Below the pieces are notes generated by a model, which was given only the letters and a program-made list of their open reading frames with translations, was not told where the DNA came from and ran no database searches. DNA of 64,000 nt from Saccharina japonica (Eukaryota > Sar > Phaeophyceae > Laminariales > Laminariaceae): the NCBI GenBank assembly GCA_008828725.1, contig MEHQ01002433.1, forward strand, positions 132,388 through 196,387, read 5' to 3'. The translations under genes and the position numbers were made by a program. Of this stretch, positions 23,950 to 34,839 are shown piece by piece. Position 1 is the first letter of the stretch. Every line of letters starts with the position of its first letter.

Positions 23950-24330
23950 GACGCATGCTACTGTAGTATATACGGTAGATATGCGCCGTTTTTTCTGAGG
24001 CTCCTTCCTCCACTATAAACTCAAAATCCCACCCATCCAATTGATTTTGATAACAAAAAAAAAACGAAAGAGCAACCCGACGAAACTAATCCTATGGCCT
24101 TGGCATATCATATATAAATAATACATCAGATTTGCGAAGCAACAAGAATGACATTCCGACGATTTTTTTGTTAACCCCTTAAGAACTGGTCCCACGTATT
24201 TGGGGACAGACTACTTGGAATTAGTGTGAGATAAGCTTTTCCGTTCTGAATGGGTGAAGGAGCCCTTACTAATTAATTCAGAAACAAAATTAGCCGAAAA
24301 AGTGTTACCTCTATCATCGTAGCACGCGTC
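23950..24330 (-). mobile_element. R2 MITE interrupted by a TTAA MITE
   Basis: Reverse-orientation R2 copy from GACGCATGCTACTGTAG to ATCGTAGCACGCGTC. Its conserved GGTTAAGGAGCCC motif is split by the piggyBac-like MITE at 24,175-24,254. Part of the interior is diverged. Confidence 0.75.
24175..24254 (+). mobile_element. piggyBac-like TTAA MITE
   Basis: Begins after TTAA (24,171-24,174) as CCCCTTAAGAACTGGTCCCACG and ends CCGTTCTGAATGGG before TGAA, a worn TTAA. The interior ATTTGGGGACAGACTACTTGG is conserved in all copies. About 80 bp, non-coding, inserted in the R2 copy at 23,950-24,330. Confidence 0.8.
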
Positions 24331-24339
24331 GAAGGTTGC

Positions 24340-25580
24340 CAATACCGAATACGGTTTTGTTTTCGTGTTTTCGGAATTAAGATCTGGTCGAGATTCTTCC
24401 GAAAAAAGAATGTCGGGCTTTCTTATAATAACAACCTTACGGTTTACCGAGAAAACGAGCGCTGAAAAAAAACGACTACTACTACTGCCTGTGCGAACTC
24501 AACCCTCTTTTACGGTATATAGCTGAGCCGTTTTTTGTTTGTTTGTGATTTTTGTGTTTTTGTGTTTTTTGGTCCGGCGGTTTGACGCTTGCGCGCCGGC
24601 CACCTACGTGGGGCGGTGCCGCCCATCCTTTGCCAGGTGGGCGGCTAAGCTGCCACAATGAACAGACGAGACCTGGACATATGTGAACATACAACACCTT
24701 TGGGATATATAATGTTTTGTCTGAGGGAAAACGTGCCGGAAACAAAAAAAAATAAGATGGTTGCAGTGGCTCGGTCAACACGAGGCAGCCCGGGCTGTTG
24801 CCCCAGGTTATTATAGGAGATAGATGCGTGCTAGAAGTGAAACGTAGCGATACTGACAGTGTACGTACGACATGCGAGCACAGCATGGTGGAAGTATTTT
24901 GCACGTTTGTCCAAGAGATAGATAGATGCTCTTCGTAGAATGTTCTATACACCTCGGACAGGAAATCGATTTCCCATTTCATGATCTCGATCTTTGGAGG
25001 AAGATAGTTTCCCGAATCTCGCATGATCTACGTAGCCCATGTTGCCAGGCGGGACCCGTACAAATCTTAATCTTCACGATTTATGTGACACATACATGTT
25101 TCCTGCTGGGTCGGATATGTACTGTTCAGATCTTGCACAACCTCTAACAACGACGACGGCGGGCGAGGAGCTATAGACGATCTAGATCATGAATGATCTG
25201 TCGGTCAGAGGTGTGGAGGGGTGACGCGACCGCACCAGTTCTCGCGTTGTAGGTCGCCACGCCTGGATACCAAAAAGGGGGTTGAGGCGGCGGCGACGAT
25301 GACAGCGTTGCCAGACCAAAAATGCGCTTTTACGTGCACGAGCACACACACGCACGCATGCACGCAGAGGCAGCTAGCTCTCTGTCTGATGAACGGAACA
25401 CGGAACACCTACTACTAATACTGCGGAGATACGGAGGGACACAGCGACGGGCGGAAGCAGTTCGAAGTAGTTCGGGTAGGAGCCTGGGTGCAGGGGGGGG
25501 GGGGGGGGAACTCATGGGGGCCTGGGCCGGGGGGTCGTGCATGGCCGTGGTGGTATGACCATGACCCGCCGCATCCCTAC
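24340..25580. other. No gene; a possible coding remnant on the minus strand near 24,880-25,025
   Basis: The minus strand opens MRDSGNYLPPKIEIMKWEID and stays open for 180 codons, but only the first 40 or so look protein-like; the rest is low-complexity. There is no recognised family and no clear splice sites. I regard it as unresolved. Confidence 0.25.
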
Positions 25581-25584
25581 AATA

Positions 25585-26320
25585 GGCGGTGGGGGGGCGG
25601 GGGGGCGTACTCATTTGTTGCTTGCCTTAGTCATTTGACCATTGACCATGCCGGTGCAGGGGGGTGGGGGGGTGTTTAAAGCTGTATACAGGTGGAAGTA
25701 ATAGAAACACTATTAAAAGGACAAGGCGAATGACCCTCTGACCATTCTGGGGGCGTCAGACGTTGGGCAGATCTTGTCCTCGAACTGGATGCAGAAGAAT
25801 TAACGCATATACATACCTGGCATCAGGTTATAGCAGCCCACGACGGCGCAAGCGTGCGCAGGAGAACACTTCCAAGCAAAGATGCACTACGTACCCAACC
25901 AAACAATCCAATACGCGGGCATTGCATTTAACACATTTGCAAGGGGGGGTACCGGGACAACACTATGTATGTGAATGTATGCTACTGTGACCCCCCCCCC
26001 TCCCCTCCGTGCTCCGTCTCGAAAGGGATACGTGTGGTCAATGGTCAAATGCCTAAGGCAATCAACAAATGAGTAGCGCCCTCCCCCCTCTCGCCTCGAA
26101 AGGGATGCGTCGTCAATGGCAAATTACTAAGGTAAGCAACAAATGGGCACCGCCCCCCCCCCTTCCCCGAGCCAACAAATGAGTACGCCCCCCCCCCCTC
26201 CCCGAGCAAACAAATGAGTACGCCCCCCCTCGGAACGGTGCTCCGTCTCGAAAGGGAATGCGTGGTCAATGGTCAAATGACTAAAGGCAAGCCAACATGA
26301 GTACGCCCCCCCCCCCCCCC
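25585..26320. repeat. pC-B repeats, one reverse copy and a tandem set
   Basis: A reverse copy lies at 25,585-25,660 (G-run, then CGTACTCATTTGTTGCTTGCC). At 26,010-26,320 several direct units follow each other, each ending in (A)TGAGTA(C/G) plus 6-13 C. Some units contain only the last part (AACAAATGAGTACG + C-run), i.e. they are truncated at the end away from the C-run. Confidence 0.75.
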
Positions 26321-26329
26321 TCCCCGTAG

Positions 26330-27800
26330 ACAAAAAGCGGGCTCTCCTAGAACGCCTATCTATGTGGGCTCGGAGGCATTACTGTAGATTCGGTTGGTTG
26401 CAGACGCCATGGTTTGCGCTGTACAACACTTACACTGCCTATAGGAGAAACAATCTTTCGTGCGTACATATTCTACATACATGAATCCTTGTACGCGACA
26501 CAGTAGGACGGGCGCCAACTACGGATCGGGGCTCCACCACCTACACCTGTCCGGCTTTACAAGCCTCCATCTTCGACCTATTCGAGCGCTGGGGACAGCG
26601 CTATAACATAGTAAGGGTACATCCCCTCCGCTGTAGCGCACCATACTGGCTGGCGGATGGGCGCTCTCTGCGCGCTCCCCACCCGCCCCCCGCGATAGTT
26701 CGGGTCCCATCGTGTACTGCTCCATCCCCGCGAACACTCTGTGCATGGGTAGTAGTGTTTTCCTTCCCTCGGAAGGGGGGTCCACTCACCACCTATTTTT
26801 CGATACTATGGTTGAGGGTTACTGTGTGCGATACGAACATGACCAGCCCTAACCCTAACCCCACCCGACCCGACCCTAAGCCAATCAGATCCACAGCCAA
26901 CCAACCATTGACTCGTGGCACAGTATCAGTCCCTTTTGTCTTGTACACAGTGTGAATCAACCATGTCATCGAATAAGTTGTGAACTCTATTAATACTATT
27001 AATACTGGTCCCCCCCCCACCCGAAACTCACACCTCGCCCATGTATTATACGCGGCGCGTTGGCGCAGTATAAGCCGGCGGAAGCCGAAAGCTCGCAGCC
27101 AAAAGTAGTGGCAAAAAGGAAAAGAAGAGCCGCCTACTTTCCGACGGAGCCCTACGTTGTGTGTATCACCTTTTGAAAATGCAAGGTATGATTGCAACCA
27201 TTGGGGTTGATTGCCACGCCATTATTGCAGACTTTTCGCTGTGCTTGACTAACTAAGTACCTCTACGAGAGTAGAAGGGGCGGGGGGGTGGGGTGGGGTG
27301 GGGTGGGGAGAGGTTCGGTTTGGGCGTTCGTTTGGACAAAGGAGGCTATATCTGAGGGGCCATGATACACATTCTACATTAGGTTGAATTACATCATTGA
27401 CTCCCCCCCCCCCCCGGGAGTTATGAGTTGGTGCACAGTTTATGTGTGAACGGCGAGAAATAACGAATAATGCGCAGCACAAATATTTAATACTATAACA
27501 TGACGCCGCCGGCGGTGGCGGTGGTGTGTGCATGCATGGCTTGCGGGGTGGAAAAAAAAGAAGCAAAAAGCAGCAGCAACTCGGAACACCTGCCGCGTGC
27601 AGCACAACAACAAGCAGACGCGGATGAACTTCTCGCCACCCACAGCAAGCATACAACAGAATAAGAAGAATTATGATGTGATTTATTCGACACATACATA
27701 TCTGCCTATTATGATACGTACCGTGTACTACAGTACTTCATACCTGGTTATACTACAGCATGCGCGCACGTTTGGGCTACATGCCTTTGCAGTGCAGTAG
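26330..27800. other. No gene; C-runs and a short CCCTAA motif
   Basis: Near 26,846 there is CCCTAACCCTAACCC, only two and a half telomere-like units and probably incidental. C-runs occur near 27,010 and 27,404. Open frames near 26,519-26,785 and 27,249-27,695 show no motif or splice borders. Confidence 0.45.
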
Positions 27801-27804
27801 TGGG

Positions 27805-28090
27805 GAGTGTACTCATTCATGCCATGCACGGACTTGCTGTAGTTGTATATATGACCACAAACAAACGCTCTCGCATCTCTATCTATGCCGGGACGGAGCA
27901 CGCGCGTCGTGTTTTTACCCACCACAGACAGACATTATTTGCTTGCGTTTGCACCAAGCGCGAAGCACCGTGTGGAGTGTTCGGCGGGTCGCATGAAGGG
28001 GTGAGCTGTGCATCCTATATACCAAGAACCGCTTGTTGTGAGGCGGACTTTCTTGCCTATGGGTGATAGCGTCGGACGAACAGTGGGGGG
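27805..28090 (-). repeat. pC-A-related repeat
   Basis: Reading right to left this matches pC-A: the GCGGTTCTT region, GCGACCCGCC, the CGCTTGGTGCAA block, the CTCCGTCCCGGCAT block and GTACTCAT/ATGAGTAC next to the G-rich left edge. A second G-run with GGGTACTTTGGGG lies at about 28,083. Confidence 0.6.
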
Positions 28091-28654
28091 GGGTACTTTG
28101 GGGTGCAAACCATTCCGACCGACAGGGCTCTTCAAATTAGGAATTGCCCAACATCTTTCTTTGCAATCCTACGGGAGTATCCTGTTTGGGTTTGAAAAAA
28201 AACAAAATGCATTCCGCGTCTGGTACATATATCATATGTACATGCTTTATTGATATCCTATGGGATTGTTCACATCTGATCGCGCTGTATGCTGCTACTG
28301 TTAGATACACACCATACGTTAGATATACACCATCATGTACATGCTAACCACTGAGCCATATGATACACGTCTATCTGTCTGTGAACGTGTTAGAGAGATG
28401 TACCATGCATACTTTAGATATACACCGAAACAACCACTGAGCTATCGGTAACCGATGGCTGATAGCTCGCGCTTTGCATTGTTGATTGCTAGACATACAC
28501 CTCACGCAGAGATACGCCATTATAGCATACTACTAATATCCACCAAGAAGTTAGTATATAAGTCTGTACGTTGTTAAATATACACCGAAGTACCACACCG
28601 AGCTATATATCAGTCGGCGATATTAGCCAGCAATTACTGGTAGCCTACTCAGGG

Positions 28655-29430
28655 GTATCTGTTACACACGTTTTATCTCAAGGCGTTGTTTTGGGCGAAG
28701 TATTTTGAGCTCTCCTCATGTTTGGAGCTTGAGAAGGTTTAGGCCCATATATGCGTAGCATGACTCGTGCAGCTCATCTATCATATCTATGATATTATAG
28801 ATGTATGTGTGTCCGCTTTCGAGCCCAACCAGCTCGATTACTAAAGAAGCTACTCGAAGTGGATTTCACGGTCGTTTCCACGTCGACGAAGAGAAGTCGT
28901 GTCCGTGTCTACCTTCGTCGGGGGCGAACCAACCGCCACCATGTTGGGAAACGCCCTTTTTCACACACCCAGCTGCGTACACCACGGGAAGGTCAAATCA
29001 AGTGAGTGTAGTATCATAGTAATGTTAATATTAATAGTATAATAGTGTATTGATAGTAGTGATAGTAGTGTATAGTAGTTGTTGTAGTGCTATTAATGAC
29101 TGATAGCTCACTCAGTAGTGGTTATTATGGTGTATATTTATGGTGTATCTCTTGACACACGTTTTGTCTCCAGGCGTTGTTTTGGGCGAGGTATTGACCT
29201 CCTCATATGTTTGGAGCTTGGTAATATTTACGTACGCACGTAGCATGACTCGTGCAGCTTGTCTATTATACCCATGACAGATACATGTATGCGTGTCCGC
29301 TTTCGAACCAAACCAGCTCTCCTTTTCAAAGACCCCATTCATTCGGAGTGTCCACAAGGTTCACGACTGTTTCCACGTCGACCAAGAGAGGTCGTCTACC
29401 TTCGTTGGGGGTGAACTGGCCGCCGCCATG
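28655..29430 (+). repeat. Two direct copies of an approx. 290-bp repeat, about 490 bases apart
   Basis: 28,655-28,950 and 29,140-29,430 share TCTCMAGGCGTTGTTTTGGGCG, GTAGCATGACTCGTGCAGC, GTGTCCGCTTTCGA, GTTTCCACGTCGAC and CCATGTTG with about 80% similarity by eye. TAG/TAA-rich sequence separates them. Neither has coding features. Confidence 0.7.
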
Positions 29431-29461
29431 TTGAGACACACGCAATATCATATCTCCAGCT

Positions 29462-29733
29462 GACGCCTACTACGATAGAGGCACGAACACTTTTTGGCTG
29501 CAATATTTTTCTGAAGGAACGGGTTTCTTAACCCAAATTCGTCGGACTTTCATTTTTCTTGTGTTGCAATATGTTTCATTGGATTAGTGAGGCCATGGGA
29601 TTGCACATCGGGTGGAACTTTTATTTTCCTCCAAAATCATGTTTTGGGTGAGGGTAGGGTACAGACCTCCTCAAGTCACCACCGCCCTCAGAAAATACAT
29701 GGTGCTTACACCTCTACCGCCCTAGCACGCGTC
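29462..29733 (+). mobile_element. R2 MITE, near-complete
   Basis: Runs from GACGCCTACTACGATAGAGG to ACCGCCCTAGCACGCGTC with all R2 internal blocks in order (ACTTTTTGGCTG, CTTAACCCAAATTCGTCGGA, TTGTGTTGCAATATG, TTGCACATCGGGT, ACCTCCTCAAGT). Confidence 0.8.
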
Positions 29734-29904
29734 AGCTGCGGACACCACGGGAGGGTCAATACAAATGAGAGTAGCGTCATAGTAATACTGTTAATACTAG
29801 TATATATATTAAAAAAAACTAGTATATTAATAGTAATAGTAGGGGTTAGTACAATCTTAACAAACAGTATATAGTAGGATTACTGCACTGTAGTAGTATT
29901 AAAG

Positions 29905-29913
29905 TAGTAGTAA

Positions 29914-30006
<93 letters not shown>

Positions 30007-30019
30007 CAGTAGTAGTAGC

Positions 30020-30072
<53 letters not shown>

Positions 30073-30130
30073 CAGTAGTAGTAGCAGTAGTAGTAGTAGT
30101 AGTAGCATAGTAGTGTAGTAGTAGTAGTAC
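29905..30130. repeat. (TAG)n microsatellite of about 220 bp
   Basis: About 70 TAG units with a few CAG interruptions. On the minus strand this gives long poly-Leu or poly-Thr frames, which are not genes. Confidence 0.95.
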
Positions 30131-30524
30131 TATTAATAGTTGCGTTCGACCAAACAACGATGAGGACATGATTCGGCTCGGGCCAGGGGGCGTCAAAAAA
30201 ATCTCACGGACAAATCCGCCTGAACTCTGGGCCGATATCATAGACTGCAATAGCATCTCCCATATGTATGACAGGCAATTATTTTGCATGCGTGGCTGCT
30301 AGCGAATGATAAAAACGAAGCTAAAACAACGGACGGACCTACAGTAAGTAATCCCGCGTATATAGCGTGTATATATATAGCGCTCTTGTACACGGACAAT
30401 ATATGCACAGATAAAACGCCTCTTTTGTAGGAGTTCGTCCTACATCAACCATTTTGAGATCTATGAATAGGAGGGTTGATGTGTTGTCAATCATCTGATG
30501 GGCCATGCTACGATACGGGGGGGG

Positions 30525-31640
30525 GGGTATTCATTAGCCACATGTCATGCATGGCCGGCCGTAGTCGTATGGCCATAGACCCTCGCACCCCTACAATGCC
30601 GGGACGGAGCACGTCGGGTTTTCACCGACCACAGACAAACATTGTGCTTGCACCAAGGCGCTATGAGGTGTTGAGCGAGTCGCATCAAGGGTGAGGTGAA
30701 TCCCACTAAGAACCCGCTTGAGAGCCGGACTTTCTTGCGTTGGGTGACAGCGTCGAATTCATTGATTGATTTTATGTGTGTGGCCTCTGTAGGTGGGGGG
30801 GGTGTGTGCTCATGTCATGCATGGCCGTAGTCGTATGACCAAAACACTTGTATCCCTACAATGCCGGGACGGAGCACGTTGGGTTTTCACCGACCAGACA
30901 AACATTGCTTGCACCAAGGCGCCGTGAGGTGTTGGGCGAGTCGCATCAAGGATGAAGTGCATCCTACTAAGAACCCGCTCGAGAGGCGGACTTTCTTGCG
31001 TTGGGTGACAGCGTCGAATTCATTGATTGGTTTCTGTTGTGGCCTCTGTAGGGTGTGTGTGTGCTCATATTATGCATGGCCGTAGCCGTATGACCATAGA
31101 TCCTCGCATCTCTACAACGCCGGGACGGAGCACGCCGGGTTTTCACCAACCAGGCAGACATTGCTTGCACCAAGCGCAAAACGCCGTGAGGTGTTGGACG
31201 ACTCACATGAACGGTGACTTGCATCCTACTAAGAATCGCCTGGGATGCGGACTTTCTCACATTGGATGGCAGCGCCGGAAGCATTGATTTGTTTTCTGGT
31301 GTGGCCAGTTCCAGAGACAGCAATGTGTATACTGAATGCTATGTAACTGCCTCGGTACGGGGGGGGGGTGTACTCATCATGCCATGCATGGCCGTAGTCG
31401 TACGACCGTAGACCCTCGCATCCCTACAACACCGGGATGGAGCACGTAGGGTTTTCACCGACCAGACAGACATTGCTTGCACCAAGCGCGAACTGCCGTG
31501 AGGTGTTGGGTGAGTCACATGAAGTGTGACTTGCATCATACTAAGAACCACCTGAGATGAGGACTTTCTTACGTTGGGTATGACAGCGTCGAACAAATTG
31601 ATTGGTGTTCTGGTGTGGCCTCAGTAGCGGGGAGGGTGGG
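30525..31640 (-). repeat. Tandem array of four pC-A units
   Basis: Four units of roughly 250-310 bp in direct array, each headed (on the plus strand) by a G-run and (TGT)ACTCAT. They continue CATGGCCGTAGTCGTATG, ACCCTCGCATCCCTACAAT, GCCGGGACGGAGCACG, TTTTCACCGACCAG, ATTGCTTGCACCAAG, GTGAGGTGTTG, GCATCCTACTAAGAAC and GGACTTTCTTGCGTTGGGTGACAGCG. Runs at 30,520, 30,797 and 31,360 are 7-9 G; the third unit has GGGTGTGTGTG instead. This is the longest uninterrupted view of the family. Confidence 0.8.
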
Positions 31641-31846
31641 TACGTATGTACCACGTGATGATGGATTATGGCCTTAAACCGGATGGTCTTGAAATAGGGT
31701 GTTGCCTTAAACCACTGTACATATGTACGTACCACGTGATGATGCACTGCGGCCTTAAACCGGATGACCTTAACAAGGGTTTGGCCTTAAACCATTATAC
31801 TTATATTATGTACCACGTGATGATGCAATGATGCACGCACGCACAG

Positions 31847-31957
31847 GTGACACATTCTCCACTCGGCAAGGTCATCCTGGAGGCCTTTGTGGTGGGCATC
31901 TGCAAGGCTCCCACCGACTGGGACATGGCGAACATCGCCGAGGAGTTCATCAAGGAG
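31847..31957 (+). CDS. Exon-like segment of unknown protein, copy A
   Basis: Preceded by CACGCACGCACAG, a plausible 3' splice site, and open for 37 codons with strongly protein-like content: HSPLGKVILEAFVVGIC followed by KAPTDWDMANIAEEFIKE. Third positions are mostly C or G, as in the window's certain exons. The candidate donor AAGGAG|GTTGGC is weak. A reversed SINE fragment begins about 18 bases later. I do not recognise the family. It may be an internal exon of a gene whose other exons lie elsewhere, or an exon stranded in an intron. Confidence 0.5.
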
Positions 31958-31974
31958 GTTGGCCGAATTTCTGA

Positions 31975-32185
31975 TTTTACTTTTTTTTCATTTTTTTTCC
32001 CCCCATCCCCTTTAATACCTTCGCCCTTCCTTTCTCTCTCCTCCCTGGTCGTAACTCAGATCCGGGGTCACAAGGTAGACTCTTCTCCCTCCTCCCCCAC
32101 TACGGTTCTTGCCTTGCATTTTTATCGCGAGAATACTTCAGCCTTTTCTTCCCTCGTCGACTCGCATCAAATTAGACAAAATTCC
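31975..32185 (-). mobile_element. SINE 3' fragment, reverse orientation (duplicated at 32,874-33,084)
   Basis: The reverse complement matches the body of the SINE at 10,767-11,103 from about GCGATAAAAAT through GCAAGAACCGTAGTGGGGG, GACCCCGGATCTGAGTTACGA to the A-rich tail. The tRNA-like head is absent, i.e. 5' truncated. It lies just downstream of the exon-like segment in both D2 copies, so it inserted before the duplication. Confidence 0.8.
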
Positions 32186-32538
32186 CAGTGACATTATTTC
32201 AGTTACTGGGTTATGAAATAGTTGGCAATCAACCCCCCCACCCTCCATGCGACTCTCGCCCTATTATACCTCACGTTTCGCTTCGCGCTTGGTGCAAGCA
32301 ATGCCTGCCTGGTTGGTGAAAACCCAACGTGCTCCGCCCCGGCATTGTAGGGATGCGAGGGTCTATGGGCATACGAATACAGCCACGCAAGGAAATGAAG
32401 TACTTCCCCCCCCCCCCCAATGTCTGCCTGGTCGGTGAAAATGTGGCCTCAAACCACTGTACATGCGTACCACGTGATGATGCACTATGGCCTTAAACCG
32501 GATGGTCTTAAAAAGGGTGTGGCCTCAAACCACTATAC

Positions 32539-33277
32539 ATACGTATGTACCACGTGATGATGGATTATGGCCTTAAACCGGATGGTCTTGAAATAGGGTG
32601 TTGCCTTAAACCACTGTACATATGTACGTACCACGTGATGATGCACTGCGGCCTTAAACCGGATGACCTTAACAAGGGTTTGGCCTTAAACCATTATACT
32701 TATATTATGTACCACGTGATGATGCAATGATGCACGCACGCACAGGTGACACATTCTCCACTCGGCAAGGTCATCCTGGAGGCCTTTGTGGTGGGCATCT
32801 GCAAGGCTCCCACCGACTGGGACATGGCGAACATCGCCGAGGAGTTCATCAAGGAGGTTGGCCGAATTTCTGATTTTACTTTTTTTTCATTTTTTTTCCC
32901 CCCATCCCCTTTAATACCTTCGCCCTTCCTTTCTCTCTCCTCCCTGGTCGTAACTCAGATCCGGGGTCACAAGGTAGACTCTTCTCCCTCCTCCCCCACT
33001 ACGGTTCTTGCCTTGCATTTTTATCGCGAGAATACTTCAGCCTTTTCTTCCCTCGTCGACTCGCATCAAATTAGACAAAATTCCCAGTGACATTATTTCA
33101 GTTACTGGGTTATGAAATAGTTGGCAATCAACCCCCCCACCCTCCATGCGACTCTCGCCCTATTATACCTCACGTTTCGCTTCGCGCTTGGTGCAAGCAA
33201 TGCCTGCCTGGTTGGTGAAAACCCAACGTGCTCCGTCCCGGCATTGTAGGGATGCGAGGGTCTATGGTCACACGACT
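32539..33277 (+). repeat. Tandem duplication D2, copy B
   Basis: Second copy of D2. Just to its left (32,450-32,540) there are extra units of the 82-bp minisatellite that also opens copy A. Unequal exchange between these units is a natural way for the duplication to have formed. Confidence 0.95.
32746..32856 (+). CDS. Exon-like segment of unknown protein, copy B
   Basis: Identical in sequence to 31,847-31,957, with the same acceptor and weak donor. At 111 nt it is a multiple of three, so if it is a real exon both copies could be spliced in together without changing frame, unlike the duplicated exon at 49-51 kb. Confidence 0.5.
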
Positions 33278-33317
33278 ACGGCCGTGCACGACATGAGTAC
33301 CCTCCCCCCCCGACCTT

Positions 33318-33432
33318 ACTCTGCCTGGTCGGTGAAAACCCGACATGCTCCGTCCCGGCATTGTAGGGATGCGAGGGTCTATGGTCATACGACTACGGCC
33401 GTGCATGAAAATGAAGTACCCCCCCCCCACCT
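33318..33432 (+). repeat. pC-A repeat, shortened copy with poly(C) tail
   Basis: Starts at CTGCCTGGTCGGTGAAAACCC and ends GCATGAAAATGAAGTACCCCCCCCCC. It directly follows another pC-A copy that ends with its own C-run (33,302-33,309), giving two tails in series. Confidence 0.75.
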
Positions 33433-33749
33433 TATTAAACTGTAGCAATGCCCTGGTATGAGCACGCGCACCAGTGCCAGTACTATCGTGCTGCGCACAC
33501 GTGTCGGAACACACCCCACTCGCGTTGTATACCAGCTATTCTGTACTTCAGACCTACTTCGGGGCGCGTGCTTTGGTGAGGGCATAGCACTTTTTGGCTT
33601 GAGCTTTTCTGACCGACGAAGCCCCTCAGCCGAGGGTTGTACCGGTCATCGGCAAGCGGGCCTAAGCGTACACACCAGCTACGCGCGAGTACACACGCCA
33701 ATCGTCACACACGCTAATAGAGGGACTACCCGACACAAGGCACTCCTTA

Positions 33750-34028
33750 GACGCATGCTACGATAGAGGCGAACTATTTGTTTATCAGGTGCTCCTCACT
33801 TGAGGAGCTTTATACTATAAAAAAGAAGTCACACACACACTGATTTTGGAGTAAACCGAAAAAGTGCCACCCGATGAACACAGCAATCCCACGGCCCAAG
33901 TATTCAATGAAAAGTACTGTATATCACAAGAACGAAAAAAAATCCGACGATTTGGGGTTAAGGAGCCCCGTCATTCCGAAAACATTTCAGCCAAAAAGTG
34001 CTACAACAGCTCTATCGTAGCAGGCGTC
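33750..34028 (-). mobile_element. R2 MITE, reverse orientation
   Basis: From GACGCATGCTACGATAGAGG to CTATCGTAGCAGGCGTC. Just beyond its right end an approx. 82-bp stretch including that end is repeated once more (34,029-34,150), a small local duplication. Confidence 0.7.
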
Positions 34029-34155
34029 GTTATCGCTTTAGAATATCATTAACTTTTGTTTAATGATATACCCAAAAAGTGCTACAACAGCTCTATCGTA
34101 GCAGGCGTCGTTATCGCTTTAGAATATCCTTAACTTTTGTTTAATGATATACTTT

Positions 34156-34416
34156 GACGCGTGCTACGGTAGAGGTAGCACTTTTTGGCTGGATCGTTTT
34201 CTGAACAAATCGGGCTTCTTAGCCCAAATTCGTCGGACTTTCATGTTCGTGGCTTAAATAATGTTTGAGAGTATACTTCGGTCATGAGATTTCGCATCCA
34301 TCCGGCAGCACTTTTTTTTTTCCCCTCCAAAATCATTTGTTTCGGTGAGATATGACGCTCTTTAAGTGAGGAGCTCAGAACAAAACATGGTGCACCTCTA
34401 TATCGCAGCATGCGTC
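34156..34416 (+). mobile_element. R2 MITE, complete
   Basis: From GACGCGTGCTACGGTAGAGG to GCACCTCTATATCGCAGCATGCGTC with every internal R2 block present. It is the cleanest copy for defining the family. Confidence 0.8.
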
Positions 34417-34587
34417 ACTTCTATACCTAGTAGGGACGCATGCTACGGTAGAGAGGCACCATGTTGTTTTGGAGGGTGTCGACTGAGGAGCTCTATACTT
34501 CACGCAAAAGCTGACTATGCGGAAGAAAATAAAAGTGCTACGTACCCCATGAACAATCCCATGGGCCCACTGTAACTGTAGGATTGA

Positions 34588-34836
34588 GAGCAATCCCACG
34601 GTAGGGGTACCACTTTTTGGCTCCAACTTTTCTGACCGGTTGAGCTCCTTACGCGAGTAACTACCGGATACTGTTAATATTTTACTGGTATATTTGTTTT
34701 TGGACTTACCTCATTGGAAGGTTTGGTCGGGTTGCGCGAACGAATGTTCCTGAAGTCATGTTTCGGGTGAGATATTGAGCTCTTCATGTGAGGAGCTCAG
34801 GAAAATCTGCTGCGCCCCTACCGTGGGATGAGTCTA
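34588..34836. mobile_element. MITE with CCCACGGTAGGGG ends, copy 1
   Basis: Begins GAGCAATCCCACGGTAGGGG and ends CCCCTACCGTGGGATGAGTC, giving inverted ends of about 15 bp. It is almost identical to 53,333-53,580, about 19 kb away. It shares the CACTTTTTGGCT and GAGCTC..GAGCTC motifs with R2 but has different termini, so it is a relative of R2. Non-coding. Confidence 0.8.
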
Positions 34837-34839
34837 AAC

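Larger units (their letters stand above)
31640..32378 (+). repeat. Tandem duplication D2, copy A
   Basis: Direct duplicate of 32,539-33,277, offset 899 bases and nearly identical base for base. The unit comprises about two units of an approx. 82-bp minisatellite (GTACCACGTGATGATG..GGCCTTAAACCGGATG), an exon-like segment, a reversed SINE fragment and part of a pC-A repeat. Confidence 0.95.

Noticed and set aside
26843-26865. Telomeric repeat array
   Set aside because: Only two to three CCCTAA units; too short to be a telomere relic.
29846-30289. Long poly-Thr and poly-Leu frames
   Set aside because: They read through a TAG microsatellite and have no other support.
2267-33277. Common mechanism for D1 and D2 because both have offsets of 898-899 bases
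   Set aside because: The two units share no sequence at their borders, so the equal spacing is most likely coincidence.
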